NCBI RefSeq assembly: GCF_014168535.1
Contig: NZ_CP060007.1
Span: forward strand, 2,790,001 to 2,854,000
DNA: 64,000 nucleotides
From: Lacibacter sediminis
GTDB taxonomy: Bacteria > Bacteroidota > Bacteroidia > Chitinophagales > Chitinophagaceae
Direction: 5' to 3'
This document shows, piece after piece, positions 1 through 8,250 of this stretch. The notes below the pieces were generated by a model that was not told where the DNA came from, ran no database searches, and saw nothing but the letters and a program-made list of their open reading frames with translations. Made by a program: the position numbers and the translations under genes. Positions within the stretch are counted from its first letter, which is position 1. Every line of letters begins with the position of its first letter.

Positions 1-1
1 T

Positions 2-1747
2 AATATCGTTACAAAAAAGGGGAGAGTTGGTTTTGGTGCAAGAGTAAATCTGTATGCAGGGTCACGTGGACAAACAGGCGTCAGCACCAACTTCAATTAC
101 AGAAAGCAGGGTTTTGCTGTTAATCTGAATGCAGGAGTGGGGTACAACGAATTTCAATCAGAAGGTTATAGCAACCGCACCAATATTTATAAAGATTCAA
201 GTAACCAGTTAAAGATCATCAACAATTCATTCAATAAAAGTATTCGCCCCAGTTTTCGATTGAATGTTGATTATGAACTCAACAAACGCAACAGTTTCAA
301 TTTTGTGGCGCAGTACAACCAAGGCAATACAAATAACAGCGGCTTTAACCGTTATACGAACATCAATCGTTTCGATGAAATATCAAGGTTGAGTGAACGA
401 ACTGTTGCATCAGAAGGTCGAAACTATAATCCATCCATCAACCTGAGTTATCAGCATAAAACCAAACGCCCCGGCGAATCTGTAAGAATGGTATATGCAT
501 TGAACTTTGGGCAATCGGAAAGTGTACGCAACTTCTTCCAGCAGTTTTTAAATGCTGATGATACGCCAACAGGAGTAGACAGTACACAACGCCAAACAAA
601 TAATACACGATCAAACGGCTACAGCATCAATATTATCTACGACCGGCCTTCAGCCAATAAGAAAACAAGTTTATCAACCGGTGTTGCTTACTATCGTAAT
701 AACAGTCATGTTGTGCTTACAACCGATTTCATGAAAAAGCCGGAGAATATTTTTCAGAAAGCCGAACTGTTGAGTAACAACTTTAAGTTTCATCAGGATG
801 TGATCAGCACACGTGTTTCAATGAAACATATTTTTAAGCCGGGATTTTCTTTCACAGCAGGTTCTGCATTTGAACAAACGAATTTTCTGTTTGAACTATT
901 CAGGGATAATAAGACGGAATACAATCGCTACTTCAATATACTTCCATTTGCTAATCTTAACCGCAGCTGGAAGAATGGAATGAATCTGACGTTCGCTTAT
1001 CGTCGCACCATGCGCAGGCCGGGTATTGGCGAATTAAATCCTGCTATCGATTACGGCGATCCATACAATCTGCGTTATGGCAATCCTGATCTCTTGCCTT
1101 CGCAATCACATACATTCGATATGGTGGCAGGTAAAACAAAAAGTAAATACTTCGCTAATGTGAGTGTGGGTTACAATTTAGTGGAAGATGTATTCAGCCA
1201 GATTCGAACATTGGCACCAGATGGAAAAACAACCGTTACATGGAATAACGTAAGCAACCGCCAGGAGTATGAAGCAAGTACATGGGCAGGACTTACCATC
1301 AGTCGTAAATTAAGAAGTAATATCAGCGCAAGCTATACGTACAACAAGTATGGAACATTCGATAAACAGGTACGCAAATTTCGTGATGGAGGCTCATTTA
1401 CTTCCAACTTCAGTACCAATTATAATCCAACAGATCTGTGGACGTTTACCGGTGCATTTTCATTTAACCGCTTTGCAAATCCGCAAGGGACAGTTCGCAG
1501 CAATATCTCCATGAACATTGGTGCGCAATACAAACTGTTTAAAAAGAAAGTGATCATCAGCATTAATACAACCGATCCGTTCATTCAGCAACAGAACAGG
1601 GTGTTTACTTACGGACCCAACTTCAATTTAGAAAGTTATAACCGTACACAAACAAGAAACTATCGTGTTACACTCAGCTATAACTTTAATAAAACATCCA
1701 CTGTTAAACGTAAAACAGTGGATGTGCTGAAGAGTATAAAAAAATAA
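2..1747 (+). CDS. Outer-membrane TonB-dependent-receptor-like beta-barrel protein (5' partial)
   Basis: The reading frame is open from the first bases of the window, so the start lies upstream; 581 residues are visible. The first residues, NIVTKKG, match the usual end of a TonB plug domain, so what remains is essentially the beta-barrel. It is rich in alternating Tyr/Asn/Phe strands and has a YGDPYNLRYGNPDLLPSQSH stretch typical of the outer-membrane beta-barrel family (PF14905-like) of Bacteroidota. The protein probably sits in the outer membrane and imports or binds an unidentified ligand. A GTG at 137 is only an internal codon. The gene ends one base before the convergent lipase gene, with no room for a separate terminator. 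Family call from sequence style; substrate unknown. Confidence 0.8.
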   Translation, partial: NIVTKKGRVGFGARVNLYAGSRGQTGVSTNFNYRKQGFAVNLNAGVGYNEFQSEGYSNRTNIYKDSSNQLKIINNSFNKSIRPSFRLNVDYELNKRNSFNFVAQYNQGNTNNSGFNRYTNINRFDEISRLSERTVASEGRNYNPSINLSYQHKTKRPGESVRMVYALNFGQSESVRNFFQQFLNADDTPTGVDSTQRQTNNTRSNGYSINIIYDRPSANKKTSLSTGVAYYRNNSHVVLTTDFMKKPENIFQKAELLSNNFKFHQDVISTRVSMKHIFKPGFSFTAGSAFEQTNFLFELFRDNKTEYNRYFNILPFANLNRSWKNGMNLTFAYRRTMRRPGIGELNPAIDYGDPYNLRYGNPDLLPSQSHTFDMVAGKTKSKYFANVSVGYNLVEDVFSQIRTLAPDGKTTVTWNNVSNRQEYEASTWAGLTISRKLRSNISASYTYNKYGTFDKQVRKFRDGGSFTSNFSTNYNPTDLWTFTGAFSFNRFANPQGTVRSNISMNIGAQYKLFKKKVIISINTTDPFIQQQNRVFTYGPNFNLESYNRTQTRNYRVTLSYNFNKTSTVKRKTVDVLKSIKK

Positions 1748-2839
1748 TTACTTTAACTTTTCTGCGAGATACATGTATTGCGGATGCAAATGATGCGGAA
1801 ACATATTATCTGCCGATTGGCTTTCAGGATATAGTTTAAAATAATCAACATCGGGTAACAATACGATCATGTTTCCTGTGCGTACATAATGATTACTGGC
1901 GTAATAAGCAGGAGGAACAAAGCCCGGCAATGTTTTCTGCACCGTCTTCGAAGTCATTGAGCCAAGATATTTCTGATATCTTTTTTGTGCTTTGCTTGGC
2001 GGCTTACTCAACTGGTTATACATGTACTTCAACGCAAGACTCGTTGGGAACTTTTGCTTTTTAATGATCCCTTTTGCATGTATAAACGGGTTAGATAAAT
2101 TAAAATCGGATAATGTTTGAATTGAAATGGGTACTTCAGGAACCCAATCAGCAGCGTTCACCACATTGTAAGACCAGCCGTTCTGTGTCATAGCTTCATA
2201 TTCATGAGCGAAATAAAGATTGCCTGGTTTGGGTCCTGCACTGCAATAGGTCTTAAATCGAATATCAGCAGGCAGCTTACCTGTTTTTTGCAGGTTATAC
2301 AAATAAGCAGTAACAAGGTAAGCAATACCACCGCCCTGGCTATGCCCCACAACGATCATGTTTTTTGTTCCGCTTTTGTAGGTTGAATCAATTTTCGGCA
2401 TCATATCTCTTGTAATAAAAGCGGTGCTTACTAACCAGCCAACATGCACAGCAGCTTTTGGGTTAGATGCAAGTTCATATTCAAATACATCATTGGTTGA
2501 TAACTGCAGTTGGCCTTTTGCAGGAACCATGGCTGCATAAAAATTAGCCAGCCAACTCGTTGCATTGGTTGTTGTACCACGTATGCTGAGCACAGCTGTT
2601 CCCTTACCATCGTTCCACAGATCCCATAAATTCTCCAAACCAATAACCGGTGATTGGTACAACATTTTAAACCGTTGCGGTTCAGCAATTTTTTTATAAT
2701 AATTCTCTTCAGCAGATGTGCGTGCCGATACTTTCATGAGCTCAATATATTCTGCTTTATCAAAACCGGGAGCCAACTGTGCTTCAGCGTTATGAAAGCA
2801 CAACATAATTACAGTCAACAAAAGGAATTGCTTTAACAT
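1748..2839 (-). CDS. Secreted class 3-type lipase (alpha/beta hydrolase)
   Basis: 363 residues with a signal peptide of about 21 residues ending AEAQ. The nucleophile elbow GHSQGG is at residues 165-170 (Ser167). A probable acid is Asp231 in NAADWVPEVP, and His349-352 close to the C-terminus can complete the triad, in the order expected for class 3 lipases. It is probably periplasmic or secreted and hydrolyses an acyl ester; substrate not predictable. It is the last gene of a leftward run beginning at 4971, with gaps of 28, 22 and 63 bp. The lipase-fold call is strong; true lipase rather than esterase activity is inference. Confidence 0.8.
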   Translation of the reverse strand: MLKQFLLLTVIMLCFHNAEAQLAPGFDKAEYIELMKVSARTSAEENYYKKIAEPQRFKMLYQSPVIGLENLWDLWNDGKGTAVLSIRGTTTNATSWLANFYAAMVPAKGQLQLSTNDVFEYELASNPKAAVHVGWLVSTAFITRDMMPKIDSTYKSGTKNMIVVGHSQGGGIAYLVTAYLYNLQKTGKLPADIRFKTYCSAGPKPGNLYFAHEYEAMTQNGWSYNVVNAADWVPEVPISIQTLSDFNLSNPFIHAKGIIKKQKFPTSLALKYMYNQLSKPPSKAQKRYQKYLGSMTSKTVQKTLPGFVPPAYYASNHYVRTGNMIVLLPDVDYFKLYPESQSADNMFPHHLHPQYMYLAEKLK

Positions 2840-2867
2840 AAGTAGTTTTTTGGTAATGATGATTTGA

Positions 2868-3563
2868 TTATTGTTGCAAGCCTAACAAGAATGTAGCATA
2901 CAAACCGCCGGGATTGATATTCGGTCCGCCGGTTAATGCATTGTTGTTTGATTTCCATTTGCTGTTACCTAACGGTATATAATAACCGGCACGGAATCCA
3001 ATTACAATTTTCTCCAGCAAACGCTGATCGCCAACACCAACTTTGCTTACGTGTAAACCCACATGCCCCATAAACTGATTAGAAGAAACATGGTATTGGT
3101 TAGCAGTTCCGCCAAAATAGGAACCGAGGGAAGTATTGCTTACATCATCACCTGAAACACGTGCACCGAAAAAGGAATACACCAGACCGGCGTAAGGAAT
3201 TACCTGCATCTTTTCATTACGTGTTGCTACAAAACCCAGCGATGTGCCTACTTGTGTAGAACGCAACCAGTTGCTTTGATCACCATCTTTTTTATTGCCG
3301 CTGAAAGTTGCAAAATTAAACAGTGAAGCAAGTCGTGCTTTTGGAAAGATGGTATAAAAACCGCCACCACGTGTAAAATAAAAATCACGGAACTGTGGCA
3401 ATCCTTCGGCTGCAAGAATTTTATTGAACTCGCTCAATTGTGGCGAATTAAATCCCGCAATTGAATGGATCACAAGTTTTTTTTCATTTGATTGTGCAAT
3501 CATGCTTTCTGAAAACAAAAACAGGCAAGCAATTAGAGAGGCAGTTAGCTTTTTCAGGTTCAT
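2868..3563 (-). CDS. Exported beta-barrel-like protein of unknown function
   Basis: 231 residues with a clear signal peptide of about 23 residues (ending MIAQ). The mature part has short amphipathic beta segments, many Gly and aromatic residues, and ends in YATFLLGLQQ, so a small outer-membrane barrel is likely. I recognise no named family. It lies 28 bp upstream of the lipase and 22 bp downstream of the META-domain gene, so the three are probably co-transcribed. The function is not inferable beyond an envelope location. Confidence 0.65.
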   Translation of the reverse strand: MNLKKLTASLIACLFLFSESMIAQSNEKKLVIHSIAGFNSPQLSEFNKILAAEGLPQFRDFYFTRGGGFYTIFPKARLASLFNFATFSGNKKDGDQSNWLRSTQVGTSLGFVATRNEKMQVIPYAGLVYSFFGARVSGDDVSNTSLGSYFGGTANQYHVSSNQFMGHVGLHVSKVGVGDQRLLEKIVIGFRAGYYIPLGNSKWKSNNNALTGGPNINPGGLYATFLLGLQQ

Positions 3564-3585
3564 ATTGTTTGGTTTGGTGAATTGA

Positions 3586-4422
3586 CTACTTGCGGACGAA
3601 GCGCATTACTGCCACATCATCGATCAGAAAATTGAGCGTATTGTCATCGCTTAATGCATACTTGTTCACTTTCTGCAACATAGACGTAAATGTTTTTTCA
3701 CCATTGCCGGGACAGGCCATCATGGTAGAAATACCCGGTTCAAACTTGATACTGTTTCCATTCATCGTGTACTTGCTGCTGAAACCATTACAGCTTGTAT
3801 TTCCACTGATCATTGATTGACCTAATTCAAAACGAATGAAAGGTTTTTTCTCAGGATACAAACCATCAAATGCAATACGGATACCGGAGATATAATTCAG
3901 TTCCCAGTTACCATCAAGTTTACTTGTTGTTGCTTCAACGGCAGTAAATTTTGCTACTTCCGTTTGACCATTGAAAAATTTCAGCACATTATTTTCAATC
4001 TGCCACCTGTTTGTTTGTGAAATAGCAGGCAAAAACAGACTTTCTGTTTTATCATCATTCAGGCAGGCCATTTTTGTTACTGCCAATGGTGAAAATTTGA
4101 TCTCGTAATTTCCATTGATCGTGAATGTTCCGGATAAACGGTTGCAACCGGTGAAACCTGCAACAGTATTCACCTGGCCGGGAGAAAAGACCAGGTGTGC
4201 AGATCTTCCTGATTCTGAACGAACAGGCTTCCCATTAACTTCGGAAAGATACCAGCGATACATATACAGCAACTCGCTGCCACTGGTTACGGTTGGTGCA
4301 TTATTCACAACAGGATTTGTTTCAGTTGTTGGTGCTGTAGTTGATGTTGGTTTACTGCTCTTGCAGGAAAATGCCTGCAGCAGTAACATAGAGATTGAAA
4401 GAACAAAAAAAGTCTGTTTCAT
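3586..4422 (-). CDS. Lipoprotein with two META (HslJ-like) domains
   Basis: 278 residues. The N-terminus is a lipoprotein signal with Cys20 (QAFSCKSS), followed by a Thr/Pro-rich linker. Two META domains follow: about residues 55-160 (W-Y-L start, TGCNRLSG core, LAVTKMAC) and 168-278 (GNWELNYISG, SGNTSCNGFS, STMMAC). Each repeats the family pattern of a CN core followed by M-A-C. META proteins are small beta proteins linked in other bacteria to stress responses or secretion. The likely location is an envelope membrane facing the periplasm. It is second in the leftward run 4971-1748. Confidence 0.8.
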   Translation of the reverse strand: MKQTFFVLSISMLLLQAFSCKSSKPTSTTAPTTETNPVVNNAPTVTSGSELLYMYRWYLSEVNGKPVRSESGRSAHLVFSPGQVNTVAGFTGCNRLSGTFTINGNYEIKFSPLAVTKMACLNDDKTESLFLPAISQTNRWQIENNVLKFFNGQTEVAKFTAVEATTSKLDGNWELNYISGIRIAFDGLYPEKKPFIRFELGQSMISGNTSCNGFSSKYTMNGNSIKFEPGISTMMACPGNGEKTFTSMLQKVNKYALSDDNTLNFLIDDVAVMRFVRK

Positions 4423-4485
4423 AACATAAGTTTTTGTGCAGATGATGAAAGAGATATCATTACATAAAGTAAGAAGGAGTGGAAT

Positions 4486-4971
4486 CTAGTTTTTGCAATT
4501 TGTTAGGATTAGTTTCAGGCCATTATAGCTGGGTATTACACCTGATTTGAATTGCATTTTACCATCTTTCTCTTCCATAGCCGCATAACCTTCAGTAAGT
4601 GAACTGTCTTTCTTCAGAAAAGTAAGTTCACGAACAGATTGTTTTCCTTCAGACATGAATGTATAATCAGCAAGAACAGTATCGTTATGCAGCACACCTT
4701 TTATGGTTCCCTTGTTGCGGTCTTTGCCTGCAAGCTGGTAAAGCAGATCACCACTAACCATATCATCAGGGCCAACAACCAATTCTAACATAACAGTATC
4801 CCGATTGTTGATAAACTCATAACAAAAATGAGCAGGGTCGTCGGCAGAAGTGGGTGGAACAGCTATAGTGTCTGTTTTGGTGTCTGCTTTTTCGGTTTCG
4901 TTATTACAGGAAAAAACAAAAAGACTTAGAAGAATTGGTAGTGCCTTTATAAGCTGCTGTGCTTGTCTCAT
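4486..4971 (-). CDS. Small lipoprotein of unknown function
   Basis: 161 residues. A lipobox (FVFSCNN) is followed by an acidic, Thr-rich linker. The mature domain contains HFCYEFINNRDTVMLELVV, a pattern often seen in uncharacterised Bacteroidota lipoproteins, and ends NLCKN-like (ILTNCKN). No enzymatic motif is visible. It is the first gene of the leftward run, 63 bp ahead of the META-domain gene. Upstream lies the terminator of the tiny gene at 5100-5255, so it probably has its own promoter. Confidence 0.65.
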   Translation of the reverse strand: MRQAQQLIKALPILLSLFVFSCNNETEKADTKTDTIAVPPTSADDPAHFCYEFINNRDTVMLELVVGPDDMVSGDLLYQLAGKDRNKGTIKGVLHNDTVLADYTFMSEGKQSVRELTFLKKDSSLTEGYAAMEEKDGKMQFKSGVIPSYNGLKLILTNCKN

Positions 4972-5065
4972 TAGAAGTGTTTATGTTAACCTAGTAAATA
5001 TTATAAATATTCCTGATAATTGTTTATCCTTTATTGAAAACATGAAATAAAAACTACAACAAACA

Positions 5066-5094
5066 ACAATCCCGCTTCTTAAAAGCGGGATTGT
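5066..5094 (-). terminator. Intrinsic terminator of the 51-residue gene
   Basis: Perfect 12-bp stem (5066-5077 with 5083-5094, core AATCCCGCTT) and a 5-nt loop, directly after the stop of the leftward gene at 5100-5255. The leftward continuation is moderately T-rich. Confidence 0.7.
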
Positions 5095-5099
5095 AATAC

Positions 5100-5255
5100 T
5101 CAGGAAAACCAACAGGAATGTTTACATTCTCTTTTCTTTTCAGTTTTTTGTTCTGTTTGTTTTTCTGATTTCATTCCAGTTCTGCGGTTGATGTTGGCAA
5201 TGGCAACCAATGCTACAAATGCCAGCAGCAACGTAATGATAAATACTCTTTTCAT
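5100..5255 (-). CDS. Small single-pass membrane protein (51 aa)
   Basis: ATG at 5255 and TGA at 5100-5102 give 51 residues. Residues 3-21 (VFIITLLLAFVALVAIANI) form one transmembrane segment. A very charged Lys/Glu/Gln linker follows, then a C-terminal CKHSCWFS with two cysteines. A strong hairpin terminator follows it directly, which supports a real short transcript. The bases before the ATG (AACTAAATCTCCGGTT) resemble those before the cupredoxin gene start at 54079. No function can be assigned; a short hydrophobic ORF by chance is the alternative. Confidence 0.5.
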   Translation of the reverse strand: MKRVFIITLLLAFVALVAIANINRRTGMKSEKQTEQKTEKKRECKHSCWFS

Positions 5256-5376
5256 AACCGGAGATTTAGTTACTATAAGTTACAAAACATCTTTAAAGAG
5301 TGAAACGAATTTTTGCTGAACGGAAATGAAAGGATGTGGAGCGGGGATTGTAATTTAGGCACATCAATTTAAACAC

Positions 5377-5775
5377 ATGTCTGAAACAAATATGAACTTT
5401 CACACCCGTAAATGGGTGAAACCCGAAGACCTGAATCCCAACAGCACCTTATTTGGCGGGCGTTTGCTGCAATGGATCGATGAAGAAGCAGCACTCTATG
5501 CGGTTATTCAACTGGAGAATCCACATGTGGTCACCAAGTTTATTTCTGAGATCAACTTTATTTCTGCACCACGGCAAGGCGATATTATTGAGATCGGCAT
5601 ATTAGCCACCCACTTTGGCAACACATCACTTACCATGCGTTGCGAAGTGAGAAACAAACTTACCCGTGAACCTATTCTACGAATTGACAAGATCGTTTTT
5701 GTAAATGTCAGTCCGGAAGGTAATCCAACACCGCATGGGAAAACTGAGATCACGTTTGTGAAAGACAGATTATAA
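5377..5775 (+). CDS. Acyl-CoA thioesterase (hotdog fold, YciA-like)
   Basis: 132 residues, the usual length of a single-hotdog thioesterase. The family signature is visible: N-P-N-S-T-L-F-G-G-R-L-L-Q-W-I-D-E-E-A near residues 20-38 (active-site loop with Asp), then VVTKFISEINFISAPRQGD on the hot-dog helix and strand. It hydrolyses acyl-CoA to free acid and CoA in the cytoplasm; chain-length preference is unknown. The start is ATG 5377, with a second in-frame ATG at 5392. It is 40 bp upstream of the phospholipase gene on the same strand, so the two may be co-transcribed. Confidence 0.85.
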   Translation: MSETNMNFHTRKWVKPEDLNPNSTLFGGRLLQWIDEEAALYAVIQLENPHVVTKFISEINFISAPRQGDIIEIGILATHFGNTSLTMRCEVRNKLTREPILRIDKIVFVNVSPEGNPTPHGKTEITFVKDRL

Positions 5776-5815
5776 CCATTTTGCTTTCGTGCCAACACTC
5801 TATAACTAAACTGCT

Positions 5816-6718
5816 ATGATTAAAACATCTATTGCTTTACTTACAGGCATACTTTACCTGCAAAATACTATTGCCCAGAAGGTTTACGATACTAACGAAC
5901 CTACTTCAGCAAGAAGCATAAGCCACAGGTGGGAACTTGATTCATCAACCAAACGAAAAACATTCACCATTACTTCTTACCGCCCTGTTTATATTACCGG
6001 AGGACGATGGAGCAGCAACCCCAACGAACGCCCATTTAGTGAAACACCCGGTTACACCTTACCGTTCAGAGTTGACTACAATAATTATGAAGCTAAATTT
6101 CAACTCAGTTTTAAAACAAAACTCGCTCAAGGCATTTTTGGTAAAACAGGTGACCTGTGGATCGCTTATACACAGAAATCGCATTGGCAGGTGTACAATT
6201 CAAAACTGTCAAGATCATTTCGTGAAACAAATTACGAGCCGGAAGTGATGCTGAACTTTGCTACTAATTTCAATTTATTGGGATTAAAAACAAGAATGCT
6301 TGGCGTCGTATTTAATCACCAAAGCAATGGACGCACCTTACCACTTTCACGCAGTTGGAACAGGGTGATCTTTGTTGCGGGTCTTGAAAAGAAAAACTTC
6401 ATTATTTACCTGCGGCCGTGGATACGTATTCCGGATGAAGATGATGAGAACCCGGAAATAGTAAATTATATCGGACGTTACGAAATGAACATGATTTATA
6501 ATTGGAAGAAATTGCAACTGGCATTAACCAACAGTCATCCATTAACATTTAAATCAAGTAACATTGGCAGGGGACGACTGCAATTTGATGCAGTGTATTC
6601 CTTGCTCTGGAATATGAAAGGACATTTTCAATACTCTGTTGGCTATGGCGAAACCATGATCGATTACAACCACAACCAAACCACACTTGGTTTAGGAATT
6701 TCATTGATCGAATGGTAA
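5816..6718 (+). CDS. pldA: Outer-membrane phospholipase A1
   Basis: 300 residues with a signal peptide (about 20 residues, ending TIAQ) and a 12-strand-type barrel sequence. The catalytic block F-N-H-Q-S-N-G-R places His168 and Ser170. Asn182 in SRSWNRV lies 12 residues after the Ser, exactly the Ser144-Asn156 spacing of E. coli PldA, so the Ser-His-Asn triad is complete. The conserved SHWQVYNSK and NYEPEVML segments are present. It cleaves acyl chains from misplaced outer-leaflet phospholipids and helps keep outer-membrane asymmetry. It follows a thioesterase gene by 40 bp. Confidence 0.9.
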   Translation: MIKTSIALLTGILYLQNTIAQKVYDTNEPTSARSISHRWELDSSTKRKTFTITSYRPVYITGGRWSSNPNERPFSETPGYTLPFRVDYNNYEAKFQLSFKTKLAQGIFGKTGDLWIAYTQKSHWQVYNSKLSRSFRETNYEPEVMLNFATNFNLLGLKTRMLGVVFNHQSNGRTLPLSRSWNRVIFVAGLEKKNFIIYLRPWIRIPDEDDENPEIVNYIGRYEMNMIYNWKKLQLALTNSHPLTFKSSNIGRGRLQFDAVYSLLWNMKGHFQYSVGYGETMIDYNHNQTTLGLGISLIEW

Positions 6719-6784
6719 AGAAAGTAAAATGGGCAATAAGCAACACGCAATTGTTCTCCCTATTGCCAATTGCCTGATGCTTAT

Positions 6785-7051
6785 TTATTCCTCGTCATCT
6801 TCTTCATAATAAGCATCCTGACTGTAGTATAATTTTTCCCAGGCGGTAACAGCTTTATCATCGAGACATTCAACGATATCGTGAATAGGCGCATCTTTTT
6901 TCTTCCACACAATTTCTTCGCCTTCGCTGTAAGTGGAAATGCAAAGTGCATGATCGCTCTTGAAATGCACCTTGATCAACTGCAGGGCATTTTCTTCTTT
7001 TTCCTGGACGAGGTAATTGCAACCGGCTTCCAACAAATCATACGTGTACAT
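6785..7051 (-). CDS. Conserved hypothetical acidic protein (88 aa)
   Basis: 88 residues, cytoplasmic, no signal or membrane segment, with a very acidic end (YYEEDDEE). It contains a VQEKEENALQLIKVHFKSDH stretch and a central TYSEGEEIVWKKKDAP. I recognise no family. Codon use matches the neighbours and a -7-type promoter box lies about 100 bp upstream at 7152-7159. Function unknown. Confidence 0.6.
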   Translation of the reverse strand: MYTYDLLEAGCNYLVQEKEENALQLIKVHFKSDHALCISTYSEGEEIVWKKKDAPIHDIVECLDDKAVTAWEKLYYSQDAYYEEDDEE

Positions 7052-7151
7052 ACTTCACAAATTTTAAATCTTCAACAATACTGTTCTGGCGAATTTTAAT
7101 GGGCAGTTGGAGTTGGGAATCGGGGGTTGTAGTACCAGGTTAGTGTTGAAA

Positions 7152-7159
7152 CAAATGTA
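7152..7159 (-). promoter_or_regulatory. Bacteroidota -7 box (TACATTTG) for the 88-aa gene
   Basis: On the minus strand the sequence is TACATTTG, an exact TAnnTTTG match. The nearest upstream TTG is about 27 bp away, longer than usual, so only the -7 part is convincing. The predicted start near 7145 would give a leader of roughly 94 nt. Confidence 0.4.
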
Positions 7160-7252
7160 GCATCATTTCCGTGAATTGAGATAGCCCAACATCACCCGAA
7201 AAGGCTCTTTTTACAAAAAATTAATACGTTTATTGAAAATCAATGGGTTGGA

Positions 7253-7699
7253 TTAGTCCAGCTCAACCACTGAGACCTTCTTGCCCTCAAAGTTCACCTG
7301 GAGGATCTTAATGGACCGGACAGGCTGACCGTTTTGGATGGCTGGCTCCCAGTCATATTGGTTCATCCAGATCCTGAGCTGTTGAAAGTCGGGCCTTACA
7401 TTGCTGTTGGGGCGTGCCTCGTAAGTGCAGGGTTTCCCGGTTTTATCGATAAGTATGCTGATGGTGATCTTTCCGCCTGCCTTCTTTTGGGTGTATTGGT
7501 CGAAGAATTTTTCGATATGTGATTCGAGGCTCGGCTTTTTTGTTTTCCACTTAGCCGTTTGCTGCACACGCACATAAATATCATCAAATGGATTTGCGCC
7601 GAATTGTAAACAACTGTCGAGTTTATAAACTTCCTGTTGTTGCTGAGCGTTGGCACTAATGGCCACGATGAAAAGGATAGAGGATAAGTATGTTTTCAT
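7253..7699 (-). CDS. Exported TonB C-terminal-like protein
   Basis: 148 residues with a signal peptide (about 18 residues, ending ANAQ). Residues 70-146 hold the pattern KAGGKITISILIDKTGKPC...W-E-P-A-I-Q-N-G-Q-P-V, which matches the TonB C-terminal fold, where a new strand carries G-x-P-V. There is no N-terminal membrane anchor or proline-rich arm, so this is not a classic energy transducer. A soluble periplasmic TonB-like domain is more likely. It stands alone between two small genes. Fold call moderate; function unknown. Confidence 0.6.
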   Translation of the reverse strand: MKTYLSSILFIVAISANAQQQQEVYKLDSCLQFGANPFDDIYVRVQQTAKWKTKKPSLESHIEKFFDQYTQKKAGGKITISILIDKTGKPCTYEARPNSNVRPDFQQLRIWMNQYDWEPAIQNGQPVRSIKILQVNFEGKKVSVVELD

Positions 7700-7815
7700 T
7701 TGGTAAATATAGAAAATAGCCTCGAGTGTGACTTGTTAGCTATGGGTAAAACATAACAAGACAGGTAGCTGAACGTCTGTTTTCAGCTTCTAAACATGAT
7801 TTGAATCTGTAAAAA

Positions 7816-7998
7816 TTATTCTTCGTGCTTGCGGTTAAGCACCCAAATAAGATAAGCGCCTAAAAAGAGGAATATACCAAGACCACCAAAGATGAGTGCG
7901 GTGAGCACTTTCTGTGCACCGGATGATAATACCATTGACAATGCAATTACCAGGTAAACGATATAGATGGTAAGGAGGGTATAAATCTTTTTGTCCAT
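7816..7998 (-). CDS. Small two-helix membrane protein (60 aa)
   Basis: 60 residues with two predicted membrane helices, about 7-26 (TLLTIYIVYLVIALSMVLSS) and 30-52 (VLTALIFGGLGIFLFLGAYL), ending in a basic/acidic tail, NRKHEE. This shape is common for uncharacterised small inner-membrane proteins of Chitinophagaceae. It lies upstream of, and divergent from, parE. No function is assigned. Confidence 0.55.
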   Translation of the reverse strand: MDKKIYTLLTIYIVYLVIALSMVLSSGAQKVLTALIFGGLGIFLFLGAYLIWVLNRKHEE

Positions 7999-8104
7999 GC
8001 TTGTGATTTTAGTGATGCGAAATTGAGAAATAATCAGTTACAGGCCAAAAATTATTCACAGGGTTGTGAACAAATAAGGGAATGGCAGGGGAGGTGTGTT
8101 TTGT

Positions 8105-8112
8105 TATATTTG
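8105..8112 (+). promoter_or_regulatory. Probable -7 box (TATATTTG) upstream of parE
   Basis: Exact TAnnTTTG match, followed by about 130 bp of untranslated sequence before the parE ATG at 8251. I do not see a well-spaced TTG -33 element, so confidence is limited. The leader contains a motif also found upstream of sdhA (see findings). Confidence 0.4.
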
Positions 8113-8250
8113 CCCGTTCCGGTGAAGAAGTACGATTGGCCGACTTTAGCTCACGGTTGAACTGAAGTACAAGAGTGCGACGCCCATGCAGCTGATTGAA
8201 AGACTGCTGCCGGTAACCAAAAACGAGAACTACAAATTATAAACTGATCA

